Below, in pieces: positions 26,733 to 36,232 of a stretch of 64,000 nt of DNA. Source of the stretch: Bacteroidales bacterium (GTDB taxonomy: Bacteria > Bacteroidota > Bacteroidia > Bacteroidales > JAADGE01). Both the position numbers and the translations under genes were made by a program. The stretch covers positions 1 through 64,000 of the forward strand of contig JAIORQ010000009.1 of assembly GCA_021108035.1 (NCBI GenBank), given 5' to 3'. Within the stretch, counting starts at the first letter, position 1. Every line of letters starts with the position of its first letter. Under the pieces are notes generated by a model. The model made no database searches. It had not been told where the DNA came from and was given only the letters and a program-made list of their open reading frames with translations.

Positions 26733-28284
26733 TGGTTTTCAGAGTTTTTAAATTAAGTTCATTATTCTTAATAAAATTAATCACATTTTTAATATCATTA
26801 TATTTAATATTATCTTCTTCAAAATACGGAACAATCTTTCTTAATCGTATATATACATCTTTAGCTTTTTGTGATAAAAGATCACCATACTTAAGATAAT
26901 CAACAGCTTGTATAATTGAAATTAATTCTATTGCCAATACTTCAAAGGTATTGTTAATTACTTTACGAGCCATCTGAGAAGCATTTGCACCCATACTCAC
27001 AATATCCTGATTATCATTATTATTAGGAATACTGTGAACATAAACGGGGTTTGATAAAGTTTGATTTTCGGCAACTGTAGAAACAGCTGTAAATTGCGCC
27101 CCTTGCATACCCAAATTAAGTCCTAAAGTACCAAGATTAACAAAAGGCGGAAGAATTTGATTCAGTTTGTCATTCATTAAAAAATTCAGTTGCCGTTCTG
27201 CTAACATTGATAATTTTGTTACAGCGATTTTAATTTTATCTGCCTCCAATGAAACATAATCACCATGAAAATTTCCTCCGTGAAATACATTATTGTTTTC
27301 AGCATCAATAATCGGATTATCATTTACGGAATTTATCTCATCAATTAAAATATTTTCAGCATTAATAATTGTATCGTAAATGGGTCCCAGAATTTGAGGG
27401 ACACATCTTAATGAGTAGTATTCTTGAACTTTTTCTTCAAATACCTGAACTTTATTGTCGGTACCGTTATATAGATGCTCTTGTCTTTTTTTTACAAGTT
27501 TGCTTGATTCGAGAATATTTCGCATTGATTTTGCAATATTATTTTGCCCTGAATGAAGCTTAACAATATTTAATTCTTCTGAAAAATGATCATCATAAGA
27601 TCGAACTAACTCATTGATCATTGAAGATATTAATACAGACCAATTAATAAGTTTCTTTGATAAAATAATATTTGAAAAATTAATTCCGGTCATTACGGAT
27701 GTTCCGTTTATTAATGCAAGTCCCTCTCTTATCTTAATATCAATTGGTTTGAGTTTTAATTTATTTAATATTTTAATTGTATCATATTCTTTTCCGAGAT
27801 AATTCACTTTACCTTCACCTATCAATGCCAGCGCCAAATGCGACAATTGAACCAAATCACCGCTTGCACCCACACCTCCGTGTTTATAAATATGAGGGAA
27901 TATATTGTTGTTTATAAACTCTTTCAGAAGAATAACAACAGTTTCATTTACACCGGAATATCCTTGAAGTAAGGTGTTTAAACGTGCCAACATTGCAGCT
28001 TTCACACAATTATCAGGTAATAATTCACCGCTTCCGGCTGAATGACTTCTTATGAGATTATATTGTAACAGAAGTTGATCTTCTTCACTGACACGATATT
28101 GTGCCATTGGCCCAAAACCGGTATTAATACCGTATATAACTTTATCCTTAGAAAATTCCTTAAGAAAAGAAAAACTTTGTTTAACTTTTTCCATAGCTTT
28201 TTTCGCTATTTCGATTTTTTCATCGGAATAAATAACTTTTTTAAAATCATTTGAATTAAGTCTTTCCGAACCAATTTTCAGCAT
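26725..28284 (-). CDS. Aromatic amino acid ammonia-lyase (HAL/PAL/TAL family)
   Basis: 519 residues, family length. The ASG triad that forms the MIO prosthetic group is in GGVGASGDLVQLSHLAL (about 138-140). Other family blocks: YGINTGFGP (Tyr catalytic loop), NGTSVMTG, FHGGNFHGDYVS and QDIVSMGANAS. First gene of the operon: in flexirubin-type pathways such an enzyme makes coumarate from Tyr as the aryl starter. Substrate specificity (Tyr versus His) cannot be fixed from the sequence by eye; a His-degradation role is less likely because no hut genes are nearby. Confidence 0.9.
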   Translation of the reverse strand: MLKIGSERLNSNDFKKVIYSDEKIEIAKKAMEKVKQSFSFLKEFSKDKVIYGINTGFGPMAQYRVSEEDQLLLQYNLIRSHSAGSGELLPDNCVKAAMLARLNTLLQGYSGVNETVVILLKEFINNNIFPHIYKHGGVGASGDLVQLSHLALALIGEGKVNYLGKEYDTIKILNKLKLKPIDIKIREGLALINGTSVMTGINFSNIILSKKLINWSVLISSMINELVRSYDDHFSEELNIVKLHSGQNNIAKSMRNILESSKLVKKRQEHLYNGTDNKVQVFEEKVQEYYSLRCVPQILGPIYDTIINAENILIDEINSVNDNPIIDAENNNVFHGGNFHGDYVSLEADKIKIAVTKLSMLAERQLNFLMNDKLNQILPPFVNLGTLGLNLGMQGAQFTAVSTVAENQTLSNPVYVHSIPNNNDNQDIVSMGANASQMARKVINNTFEVLAIELISIIQAVDYLKYGDLLSQKAKDVYIRLRKIVPYFEEDNIKYNDIKNVINFIKNNELNLKTLKTNE

Positions 28285-28305
28285 TTCTTACAATTTTTGA
28301 GGATG

Positions 28306-28313
28306 CAAATTTA
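28306..28313 (-). promoter_or_regulatory. -7 box (TAAATTTG) of the HAL-led operon
   Basis: Minus-strand TAAATTTG matches TAnnTTTG 22 bases before the HAL ATG. It is the only clear promoter found for the eight-gene operon 28284-21259. Confidence 0.45.
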
Positions 28314-28378
28314 CGGAAAATAAATTTAGTTTTAATAATACTATGTTGTTTTTAAACTAAAATGAGCAATTATGATTA

Positions 28379-28870
28379 TTATAAATTCTTGTGTCTAATT
28401 CTCAAGGCTGCCATTTTTACAGCCGTAACAGCTGCTTCATCTCCTTTGTTACCATGCTTGCCGCCTGCTCTGTCTGATGCTTGTTGTTTGTTATCTGTTG
28501 TTAAAACTCCAAAAATAACAGGTGTATCAGTAACAATATTAAGATCAGTTATCCCAAATGCGATACCTTGACAAATGAAATCAAAATGTCTCGTTTCACC
28601 TTGTATAACACATCCTAAAACTATAACAGCATCTATATTAACACTTTTAATCATAGATTTAGCTCCGTATGTTAATTCAAAGGTTCCGGGTACATATTCT
28701 TTTAAAATATTTTCAGGTTTTGCACCGTGTTTAATCAGTGTATTATATGCTCCGTTATATAATGTTTCAGTAATTTTATTATTCCATTCGGAAACAACAA
28801 TTCCAAACCGCATCCCGGTTGCATTCGGAACGGAATTTATATCATAATTTGATAAGTTAACAGTTGCCAT
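28379..28870 (-). CDS. ribH: 6,7-dimethyl-8-ribityllumazine synthase
   Basis: 163 residues. Penultimate step of riboflavin synthesis, condensing the ribitylaminouracil with dihydroxybutanone phosphate. Family blocks: [34 protein letters not shown] (catalytic His) and [21 protein letters not shown]. Stand-alone gene, same strand as the HAL operon but separated from it by its own upstream region. Confidence 0.96.
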   Translation of the reverse strand: MATVNLSNYDINSVPNATGMRFGIVVSEWNNKITETLYNGAYNTLIKHGAKPENILKEYVPGTFELTYGAKSMIKSVNIDAVIVLGCVIQGETRHFDFICQGIAFGITDLNIVTDTPVIFGVLTTDNKQQASDRAGGKHGNKGDEAAVTAVKMAALRIRHKNL

Positions 28871-28927
28871 ACTTTTTTAAATTAAAACTTTAGATTAAAT
28901 TTAAAGTCTGAAAAATTTGTGGAGCAA

Positions 28928-29521
28928 ATGTATAATAAAAATAATACAGTAACCAAAAAGATTTATATCAAAAACATGATATCAAATTGTTGTATCAGAA
29001 CATTGAAAATTGATTTCGAAGAAAATAATATAACAGTAGATGAAATATATTTAGGTTTTGCAAAAATTACATATGATCCTGTTGAGATAAATGAAGCTAA
29101 AATTAAATCTATACTTGCTCTATCTGAACTGATTCTGATAAAAAGCAGAGAGCAAAAAATTGTTGAAGATATCAAAACTGCTGTCATTGAACTAATACAT
29201 AAAATGAATAATGTAAATTCCATTGCTAAAAAATCTGACTACATTGTGGAAAAGCTTGGCTTAAATTACAGATATTTATCCAAATTATTTTCAAAGTTTG
29301 AACCGATCACTCTTGAAAAATATATTATCCTTCATAAAATTGAAAGTATTAAGAATTTAATTGATGAAGAAGAATATACTCTCAGTGAGATCGCATATAT
29401 GATGGATTACAGCAGTGTTCAATACCTGTCGAATCAATTCAAAAAAGAAACCGGGTATTCAGTTTCAGACTATAAGCTGCTTGAGCAAAAGGGTAAAAAA
29501 TCTTTGACTGATTTATATTAA
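28928..29521 (+). CDS. AraC-family regulator with HMA-like N-terminal domain
   Basis: About 197 residues from ATG 28928 (a GTG three codons upstream is possible). The N-terminal part (NMISNCCIRTLK ... IYLGFAKITYD) follows a small ferredoxin-like heavy-metal-associated-type fold pattern found in a common Bacteroidota AraC subgroup. The C-terminal half has two HTH helices ending LSEIAYMMDYSSVQYLSNQF and the GYSVSDYK close. The CC pair could bind metal, but the usual MxCxxC spacing is not present. Divergent from ribH and directly upstream of the PqqD/ATP-grasp operon, whose regulator it could be. Confidence 0.8.
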   Translation: MYNKNNTVTKKIYIKNMISNCCIRTLKIDFEENNITVDEIYLGFAKITYDPVEINEAKIKSILALSELILIKSREQKIVEDIKTAVIELIHKMNNVNSIAKKSDYIVEKLGLNYRYLSKLFSKFEPITLEKYIILHKIESIKNLIDEEEYTLSEIAYMMDYSSVQYLSNQFKKETGYSVSDYKLLEQKGKKSLTDLY

Positions 29522-29579
29522 AGTAAAATTTTATACATTTTTTGCAGAATTTTATAACACAGGTTTTAAACTTTCTCTG

Positions 29580-29587
29580 TAATTTTG
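29580..29587 (+). promoter_or_regulatory. Putative -7 box (TAATTTTG) of the PqqD/ATP-grasp operon
   Basis: TAnnTTTG match 79 bases upstream of the PqqD-like ATG; the 144-base gap holds no small open frame for a precursor peptide. Confidence 0.35.
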
Positions 29588-29665
29588 TGTCAGAGGTTTA
29601 ATTTCATACTAAAAAAATATTAAAGAATATCAAACTCTTTATTATAATAACCAAAATACTTTTAT

Positions 29666-29914
29666 ATGAAAGTAAAAAATAATATTGCCGTTAGTGAATC
29701 AGGTTTCTTATTTGATTCTAATACAGGGGATTCATTTTCGTTAAACGAAACCGGAAAACAAATTATTAAGATGCTGAATGAGAATAAAGCAGAAGATGAA
29801 ATAAAAGGATACTTTCTCGAAAATTATGATGTTGAAGAAGGCATCTTTGAAAATAACTTTTATGATTTTATAAATATGTTAAGGAACCTTAACTTACTTG
29901 AAAATGAGGGCTAA
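29666..29914 (+). CDS. PqqD-like protein (RiPP recognition element fold)
   Basis: 82 residues. The pattern SGFLFDSNTGDSFSLNETG, a middle helix (KQIIKMLNE), and FYDFINMLRNLNLLENEG is that of PqqD-type winged-helix domains, which bind leader peptides or present substrates to modifying enzymes. It overlaps the next gene (ATP-grasp) by 11 bases, implying coupled translation. No precursor peptide gene is visible next to it, so either the substrate is encoded elsewhere or the domain presents something else. Confidence 0.75.
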   Translation: MKVKNNIAVSESGFLFDSNTGDSFSLNETGKQIIKMLNENKAEDEIKGYFLENYDVEEGIFENNFYDFINMLRNLNLLENEG

Positions 29915-30962
29915 TCATAATAAACCTATTTATACAATAGCCGTTACAGGGTTAAACAATACAGACAATCCCGGTCCCGGAGTACCGGTAATCAGGGCTT
30001 TAAGAGAAGCAAAAGATTTTGATGTTCGCATCATCGGCTTGGTTTATGAGAATTTGGAACCGGGCATTTACATGGAAAATATCAGCGATAAAATATATCA
30101 AATTCCCTATCCTTCAACAGGTTCTGACACTTTAATAGAACGTATAGAGTATATTAATTCAAAAGAAAACATTCAAGTGCTTATCCCTAATTTTGATGCT
30201 GAGCTTTTTACATTTATGAAGTCAGAAGAAAAATTGAAATCTATGGGAATAGCTACTTTTTTGCCTACTATAGAACAATTTGAAGAACGACATAAATCTG
30301 AGCTGCCCGAATACGGTAAAAAATACGGCTTTGATATTCCTGAAAGTAAAGCAATAACAAGTTTATCAGAAGTTAATGATTTACAAAACGTTTTTGATTA
30401 TCCGCTTCTCGTTAAAGGGAAGTTCTATGATGCTTATCTTGCATATAATCCTTCTCAAGTAATAGAACATTTTAATAAGATTTCTGCTAAATGGGGTGTT
30501 CCCGTTATTATTCAACAGTTTATACGAGGTACCGAAGTAAATGTCGTTGCTCTTGGAGACGGAAAAGGGAATACAATTGGTGCCGTTCCAATGCGTAAAC
30601 AATATATCACCGATAAAGGGAAAGCTTGGGGAGGAATTACCTTAACGGATCAAAATTTATTGGATATCACCCATGATTTAATCAGAAAAACAAAATGGCG
30701 TGGTGGTATGGAATTAGAAATTATCAAAACAAATGATAATAAATATTACATTATCGAAATTAATCCCAGAATTCCTGCTTGGGTTTATTTGGCAATAGGA
30801 GCCGGACAAAACATACCGGAGGCTTTAGTTAAACTTGCATTAGGTGAAGATGTCATCCAGTTTAAAAATTATAAAGCAGGTACAATGTTCATCAGATATT
30901 CTTATGATATAATAGGAGACATTGCTCAATTTGAAAAACTATCTATAACAGGGGAGCTTTGA
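29904..30962 (+). CDS. ATP-grasp ligase
   Basis: About 352 residues from ATG 29904 (a TTG two codons earlier is possible). N-terminal Rossmann-like part (YTIAVTGLNNTDNPGPGVPV), then the ATP-grasp core: YPLLVKGKFYDA (ATP-binding Lys), VIIQQFIRGTEVNVVALGD, and the metal-binding end YYIIEINPRIPAW. Closest in look to carbamoyl-phosphate-synthase-like carboxylate-amine ligases. The reaction is a carboxylate activated as acyl-phosphate and joined to an amine or thiol; the substrate is unknown. Sandwiched between the PqqD-like gene and a decarboxylase. Confidence 0.85.
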   Translation: MRANHNKPIYTIAVTGLNNTDNPGPGVPVIRALREAKDFDVRIIGLVYENLEPGIYMENISDKIYQIPYPSTGSDTLIERIEYINSKENIQVLIPNFDAELFTFMKSEEKLKSMGIATFLPTIEQFEERHKSELPEYGKKYGFDIPESKAITSLSEVNDLQNVFDYPLLVKGKFYDAYLAYNPSQVIEHFNKISAKWGVPVIIQQFIRGTEVNVVALGDGKGNTIGAVPMRKQYITDKGKAWGGITLTDQNLLDITHDLIRKTKWRGGMELEIIKTNDNKYYIIEINPRIPAWVYLAIGAGQNIPEALVKLALGEDVIQFKNYKAGTMFIRYSYDIIGDIAQFEKLSITGEL

Positions 30963-31041
30963 TATGAAGTCAGAAATTAGAATTTAGAAATCAGAATTCA
31001 AAACTTTAAACTTTTTAACTTTAAACTTTGAACTTAAGAAA

Positions 31042-32397
31042 ATGGCAACAATTGAAAAATTAAAATACGAACGACCAATAATAAACAGAATTAATGCAGG
31101 AGTTACCGATAAATTCGGAATGACAACTAAAATGCCTGTTATCAATAATATAGACGGGATAAAAGTTGCAGATTTAATTGAACAATATGGTTCTCCTCTG
31201 TTTGTTTTGTCCGAAAAAAATGTACGCGAAACGTATAATGAAGCAAAGCAAGCATTTACGACAAGATATCCTAAAGTTCAATTTGCTTGGTCGTATAAAA
31301 CAAATTATTTGAATGCAGTTTGTAATATATACCACAGCGAAGGTTCATGGGCAGAAGTTGTTTCAGGATTTGAATATGACAAAGCAATTGCTAACGGAGT
31401 ATCGGGCAAAAAAATTATTTTTAACGGGCCTGATAAAAGCAAAAGTGATTTAGAAAAAGCAATTAACAACGGCTCCTATATTCATATTGACCATTTTGAT
31501 GAATTGTATGATATTATTTCAATCTCAAAAACTTCAAAAGAAAGGCCGAAAGTTGCAATCAGAGTGAATATGGACACAGGAATTTATCCGCAATGGGATC
31601 GATTTGGTTTTAATTACGAAAACGGAGAAGCATGGAATGCCTTAAACCGAATTATGCTTTCAGAAACGCTAGATTTAGTCGGCTTGCATACGCATATCGG
31701 CACCTATATTATGACACCGAATGCCTATACTGTTGCAGCATCAAAATTATCTGAATTGGCAGTTAGATTAGACCGCAAATTCAATCATAAAATAAAATAT
31801 ATTGATATGGGCGGAGGTTTTGCATCTAAAAACACACTAAGAGGTGCTTATCTTCCGGGAAAAGATACCTGTCCGACTTTTGATCAATATGCCGAAGCCA
31901 TTACTGACGGAATCATTAATTCGGAAATAGATCCGAAACATATGCCTACTTTATTTTTAGAAACCGGAAGAGCATTAATTGATGATGCAGGTTATATTGC
32001 AGGAACCGTTATAGCAAACAAACGATTAGCAGACGGCAGACGTTCTATGATTGTTGATACAGGCGTAAATATGCTTTTCACATCTTTTTGGTATGAACAT
32101 GAAATATATCCGGCACAAGATACCGGTTCGCATGCAGAAGATACGACTATTTACGGCCCATTATGTATGAATATTGATATTATTAGAAGTGCCGTTAAGT
32201 TTCCCTTACTCAACAAAGGAGATAATTATGTTTTAAAACGCATCGGAGCATACAACATGACACAATGGATGCAATTTATTACTTTAAGGCCTAATATTGT
32301 TTTAATAGATACGGAAGGGAAAACACATGTTATCAGAGAAAACGAAACTAATAAAACAATTACTTCTTTGGAAAAAGTTCCGGAACATCTTAAATAA
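31042..32397 (+). CDS. PLP-dependent decarboxylase, fold type III (diaminopimelate/arginine decarboxylase-like)
   Basis: 451 residues. PLP lysine in FAWSYKTNYL (about residue 95), GFEYDKAIANG, the HIGTY loop, glycine-rich phosphate site YIDMGGGFASK, FLETGRALIDDAG, and the C-terminal YGPLCMNIDII with the active-site Cys and RIGAYNMTQWM. These are the blocks of the DAP/Orn/Arg decarboxylase group. An N-terminal extension of about 45 residues precedes the barrel. Operon with ATP-grasp and PqqD-like genes (79-base gap), so it probably decarboxylates a product or supplies an amine for the ligase rather than making lysine. True lysA function is the alternative. Confidence 0.85.
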   Translation: MATIEKLKYERPIINRINAGVTDKFGMTTKMPVINNIDGIKVADLIEQYGSPLFVLSEKNVRETYNEAKQAFTTRYPKVQFAWSYKTNYLNAVCNIYHSEGSWAEVVSGFEYDKAIANGVSGKKIIFNGPDKSKSDLEKAINNGSYIHIDHFDELYDIISISKTSKERPKVAIRVNMDTGIYPQWDRFGFNYENGEAWNALNRIMLSETLDLVGLHTHIGTYIMTPNAYTVAASKLSELAVRLDRKFNHKIKYIDMGGGFASKNTLRGAYLPGKDTCPTFDQYAEAITDGIINSEIDPKHMPTLFLETGRALIDDAGYIAGTVIANKRLADGRRSMIVDTGVNMLFTSFWYEHEIYPAQDTGSHAEDTTIYGPLCMNIDIIRSAVKFPLLNKGDNYVLKRIGAYNMTQWMQFITLRPNIVLIDTEGKTHVIRENETNKTITSLEKVPEHLK

Positions 32398-32691
32398 ATG
32401 AATATTGATTAATGATTATTGAATAACATAACCGGTAATAAGTGGACAACACATTCAGCATAAAGATGTAACTTATAGAAGTTCTGAATGAGAGGAATAA
32501 TTAAAATCAATATTTTCTGAAAACCGGTATATAAAATCTAAAAAAAATAATGAATATCGAACAAGGAATTTTGAATGATGAAGTAAAAAAATATGTACTA
32601 AATATTAACCGGAAATAAATTTCGATATTCAACATTCAGTATTCAATATTCGATATTGAAAAACACATTTGCATAACATAACCAATAATAA
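32398..32691. repeat. Intergenic region with 42-bp direct repeat carrying the start of the next gene
   Basis: 32423-32464 and 32673-32714 match at 40 of 42 bases. The second copy contains the GTG start and first codons of the next gene. The first copy starts the same frame but hits TAA after nine codons. Between them lies AT-rich text with CGATATTCAATATTCGATATTG-type palindromic words, common non-coding repeats in this group. Confidence 0.7.
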
Positions 32692-34884
32692 GTGGACAAC
32701 ACATTCAGCATAAAAAAAATCACATATACAATATTGAACAGTTATTCTCAAATATTTTTTTCTGAAAATAAATTGTTTGCTGCTTTGTTGATACCCGTCA
32801 GTTTCCTTGATATATGGGCAGGTTCTTCCGGATTACTCGCCGTTTTAACTGCTAATATCACGGCATACATGCTGGGTTACAACAAATTATCAATACAAAA
32901 AGGCGTATATGGTTTCAATGCTTTGCTTGTAGGATTAGGAACAGGTTTAAGTTTTTCGCCCGGCTTAGAACTTTTTATCGTTGTATTTTTTGCTTCAATA
33001 CTAACATTATTTATAACAATTGCTATTCAAGGAATACTTTCAAAATATGCACTTCCTTACCTCAGTATTCCGTTTTTATTGGGAATTTGGGCAGTTATAC
33101 TGGCAACAAAAGATTTTACTGCTCTCGGTTTAAGTGAACGCGGTATCTATACTTATAATGAATTGTATGCTTTAGGTGGTATTAATTTTGTAGATTTTTA
33201 CGATTGGTTTTCAAACTTAAACTTTCCGGAAAGTTTAAGGATTTATTTTTTATCTCTCGGAGCCATTTTCTTTCAGAATAATATACTTGCCGGAATTCTT
33301 ATTTCTGTTGGTCTTTTGTATTATTCCAGAATTGCATTTTCATTATCTTTATTAGGCTTTTTTGCCGCTTTCTTATTTTATAAATTTTTAGGAGCAGATT
33401 TTTCAGAATTAGGCTATACGTTTATAGGCTTTAATTACATTCTGACATCTATTGCTGTAGGAAGTTATTTTGTATTGCCCTCGTGGAGGTCATACTTGTG
33501 GACTATTTTACTACTGCCTGTTACAGTTATAATTACAGCCGGATTAGCAAAAGTTTTTTCTGTGTGGTTTTTGTCCGTTTATTCTTTGCCCTTTAATATT
33601 ATTGTGATTATGTTTATTTATGTATTGAAACTAAGGAGTACAAATCGACAACATCTCACCGATAATTTTGTAAAACAATCAACACCCGAAAAAACTATAT
33701 ATCTTAATAAAACAGCAATTGAAGAAAATAAAAGCAAACTGTTTTTTCCGATAAGCCTTCCTTTTTGGGGCGAATGGTCTGTAATGCAAGCTCATGACGG
33801 AGAATACACACATAAAGAAGAATGGAAACACGCATGGGATTTTGTAATTATTGATAAAAACGAAAAACAATTTAAAAATAAAGGTAATCTTGTTGAAGAT
33901 TATTATTGCTACGGCAAATCAATAATTGCAGCAGCTGACGGAATTATTTCAGATATTTTTGACGGTATTGATGATAATAAAGCAGGAGAAATAAATACTG
34001 TGAAAAATTGGGGAAACTCAATAGTTATAAAACACACTGAACTGCTTTATACACAAATCAGTCATATTAAAAAAGATTCATTTAAAGTTAAAAAAGGAGA
34101 TTTTGTAAGAAAAGGAGACGTACTGGCAGTTGTCGGAAATTCAGGACATTCGCCTTATCCACATTTACATTTTCAAATACAGGCAACACCTTTTGTAGGA
34201 TCAAAAACTTTGGATTATCCTATTTATAACTACATTTTAAATAATGAAAATTCACAGGAACTGATTACATTCAGTAAACCGGAATTAAATCAAATTATAT
34301 CACCGGCAGAATCTGACGAAATTTTAAGAGATGCTTTTAATTTTACACCCGGACAAAAAATTCAAGCGGAAGTTGAAATCAATAATAAAATGAAAGTTTA
34401 TACATGGGAAATTTATAAAACAGTTTATAACGAAACATATTTTTATTGCCCTTTAACAAAATCAACAGCCTATTATTATTCTGAAGATGCCGGGTTTTAT
34501 TTTAAAAATTATTACGGTAATAAAAAGTCGGCTTTATTTTCTTTTTATAAATCTTTATATTCCGTAAAAAAGACATATTGTAAAGATATTCAACATAATT
34601 CATGTATCAGATCGGATTTATTTTACGGAAAATTGTTTGTTATAATTCAAGATTTTTTTGCTCCTTTTTATTTGTTTCTGAAAACTAAATATAAATTGAA
34701 CTATATTGAAAAAGATGATGATTTATCAGCTGAATTTATTGAACTTAATTCTACAATTCAGAAATCAATTTTCAGCAAGAAAACTAATACAAGTTTTTCA
34801 GATATATTAATTAAACAAAACGGTGAAATTATTGTTCAAATAAAAGAAAAAGAGAGCAAAATAAAATTACACCTTACACCTTAA
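32692..34884 (+). CDS. Urea transporter-like channel fused to an M23 (LytM-type) peptidase domain
   Basis: 730 residues, GTG start. Residues about 15-305 hold about ten hydrophobic helices with UT-family blocks (FLDIWAGSSGLLAVLTA, YGFNALLVGLGTG, YLSIPFLLGIWAVILAT, FIGFNYILTSIAVGSYF). Residues about 355-530 form a duplicated-hairpin/M23 domain: HAWDF with the Asp ligand, SHI and HLHFQI with the second His pair, and a KKGDFVRKGDVLAVVGNSG lipoyl-like turn. A further 200-residue domain of unknown fold closes the protein. The first zinc motif is HxxD rather than the usual HxxxD, so peptidase activity needs proof. The next gene starts 3 bases after the stop. Confidence 0.85.
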   Translation: MDNTFSIKKITYTILNSYSQIFFSENKLFAALLIPVSFLDIWAGSSGLLAVLTANITAYMLGYNKLSIQKGVYGFNALLVGLGTGLSFSPGLELFIVVFFASILTLFITIAIQGILSKYALPYLSIPFLLGIWAVILATKDFTALGLSERGIYTYNELYALGGINFVDFYDWFSNLNFPESLRIYFLSLGAIFFQNNILAGILISVGLLYYSRIAFSLSLLGFFAAFLFYKFLGADFSELGYTFIGFNYILTSIAVGSYFVLPSWRSYLWTILLLPVTVIITAGLAKVFSVWFLSVYSLPFNIIVIMFIYVLKLRSTNRQHLTDNFVKQSTPEKTIYLNKTAIEENKSKLFFPISLPFWGEWSVMQAHDGEYTHKEEWKHAWDFVIIDKNEKQFKNKGNLVEDYYCYGKSIIAAADGIISDIFDGIDDNKAGEINTVKNWGNSIVIKHTELLYTQISHIKKDSFKVKKGDFVRKGDVLAVVGNSGHSPYPHLHFQIQATPFVGSKTLDYPIYNYILNNENSQELITFSKPELNQIISPAESDEILRDAFNFTPGQKIQAEVEINNKMKVYTWEIYKTVYNETYFYCPLTKSTAYYYSEDAGFYFKNYYGNKKSALFSFYKSLYSVKKTYCKDIQHNSCIRSDLFYGKLFVIIQDFFAPFYLFLKTKYKLNYIEKDDDLSAEFIELNSTIQKSIFSKKTNTSFSDILIKQNGEIIVQIKEKESKIKLHLTP

Positions 34885-34887
34885 AAA

Positions 34888-36216
34888 ATGAGAATAAACT
34901 ATATAATAATACTGATTCTGTTTTTCAGCTCATTCTCTGCAATTGCACAAGAAACAATCAATTATCCTGCAATTGATAAAAAAACATATGAACAATATTT
35001 AAGCAAAGATTGGAAGGCACTGATAAAAACAGGGAAACAATCCCTAAAGAATAATATTAATTTTTATTATCTTCAAGTTCGTATGGGGATTGCATATTAT
35101 GAATTAAAAAGATATCCTAAAGCAGTTAAATATTTTGAAAATGCATTTACACAAAATAAAAATGATGAATTGATTCAAGAATATCTTTACTTTTCATACG
35201 TGTTTTCAGGAAGATATGAAGATGCTCGTGTACTTACAGGGAAGTTTAAAAGACAACTGAAAGAAAAATTAAACATTTCGGCAGAACATCCGTTTATAAG
35301 TGCTTTTTATTTAGAAACAAAGCATGATATAAGCGATGATTATAAATACATTCCACAAATTTTTGAAACAGTCAGTCAAAAAGTCGTATCAGATCAATCC
35401 TACTATAATGCCAGTTTGGAACATCTTATAGGAGGTAAAATATCAATTTTTCACGGATACAGTAATGTTGGTATAAAAAATCTAATTACAGATGATGACA
35501 TAGATTTACCGCCTGTATATGAAGAGAATATTGCTCAAAATGAGTATTATTTTTCATTAAAAGCACAAATTGCAAAAGGAACAAGTTTAAGTGGCGGATT
35601 TCATTTTTTACATACAAAATATAATGCCTCGGATCCAAACCCGGTTTCTGCCGGTCGTTGGGGTTCTACATCATATACTTTGTACAAGTTCTCTGAAAAT
35701 TCTTTTGTTGCATCCTTAAACTTATCGAAACAATTTTCAATTTTAAAAATAACAGCCGGAGCATCTGTTGCAAATTTGAATCTTAATTTTCAATTTCAGC
35801 CTGAATTAAGTTTACGTTTATATCCTTTCGGTAACTTAAAGATATATTCTGACAGTAAATTTGCTTATCTGATTGAAAATGCCGGTTCAATACAAAATCT
35901 CAATCCGATTTTCAAACAGAGTATAGGTATCAATTTTTTGAAATATTCGTGGTTTGAACCGGCGGTTACAATTGGCAATATGGTTAACTATACTTCATAT
36001 AATGCATTTATTGTAAATAATGACGTTGATATAATAAAACAAAAATATGAAGCCTTATTGAATTTCGGTTTAGCAAAAGGCAGGTTTAATTTATTCTTTA
36101 AATATCAATATAATATAAAAGAAAATACTTTTGAGATAAATGGTGTTGACAATCAAAAAGAATATGTAAATCAATCAATAACAGGCGGTATAAAATGGTA
36201 CTTTAAAAAATATTAA
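34888..36216 (+). CDS. TPR protein with C-terminal outer-membrane barrel (probable)
   Basis: 442 residues. Signal peptide (ILILFFSSFSAIAQE). Two to three TPR-like helix pairs at about 40-130 (VRMGIAYYELKRYPKAVKYFENAF). From about 175 on, regular amphipathic strands (YNASLEHLIGGKISIFHGYS, YYFSLKAQIAKGTSLSGGFH, and so on) end in an aromatic residue-rich strand GGIKWYFKKY, as barrels do. Same operon as the channel/peptidase fusion (3-base gap). Could form an outer-membrane partner for it; inferred from context only. Confidence 0.65.
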   Translation: MRINYIIILILFFSSFSAIAQETINYPAIDKKTYEQYLSKDWKALIKTGKQSLKNNINFYYLQVRMGIAYYELKRYPKAVKYFENAFTQNKNDELIQEYLYFSYVFSGRYEDARVLTGKFKRQLKEKLNISAEHPFISAFYLETKHDISDDYKYIPQIFETVSQKVVSDQSYYNASLEHLIGGKISIFHGYSNVGIKNLITDDDIDLPPVYEENIAQNEYYFSLKAQIAKGTSLSGGFHFLHTKYNASDPNPVSAGRWGSTSYTLYKFSENSFVASLNLSKQFSILKITAGASVANLNLNFQFQPELSLRLYPFGNLKIYSDSKFAYLIENAGSIQNLNPIFKQSIGINFLKYSWFEPAVTIGNMVNYTSYNAFIVNNDVDIIKQKYEALLNFGLAKGRFNLFFKYQYNIKENTFEINGVDNQKEYVNQSITGGIKWYFKKY

Positions 36217-36232
36217 ATAAATTTTAAAAAAT

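Noticed and set aside
31042..32397. Annotation as lysA (lysine biosynthesis)
   Set aside because: Motifs fit the superfamily, but the operon with PqqD-like and ATP-grasp genes makes a biosynthetic lysine role unlikely; left without a symbol.
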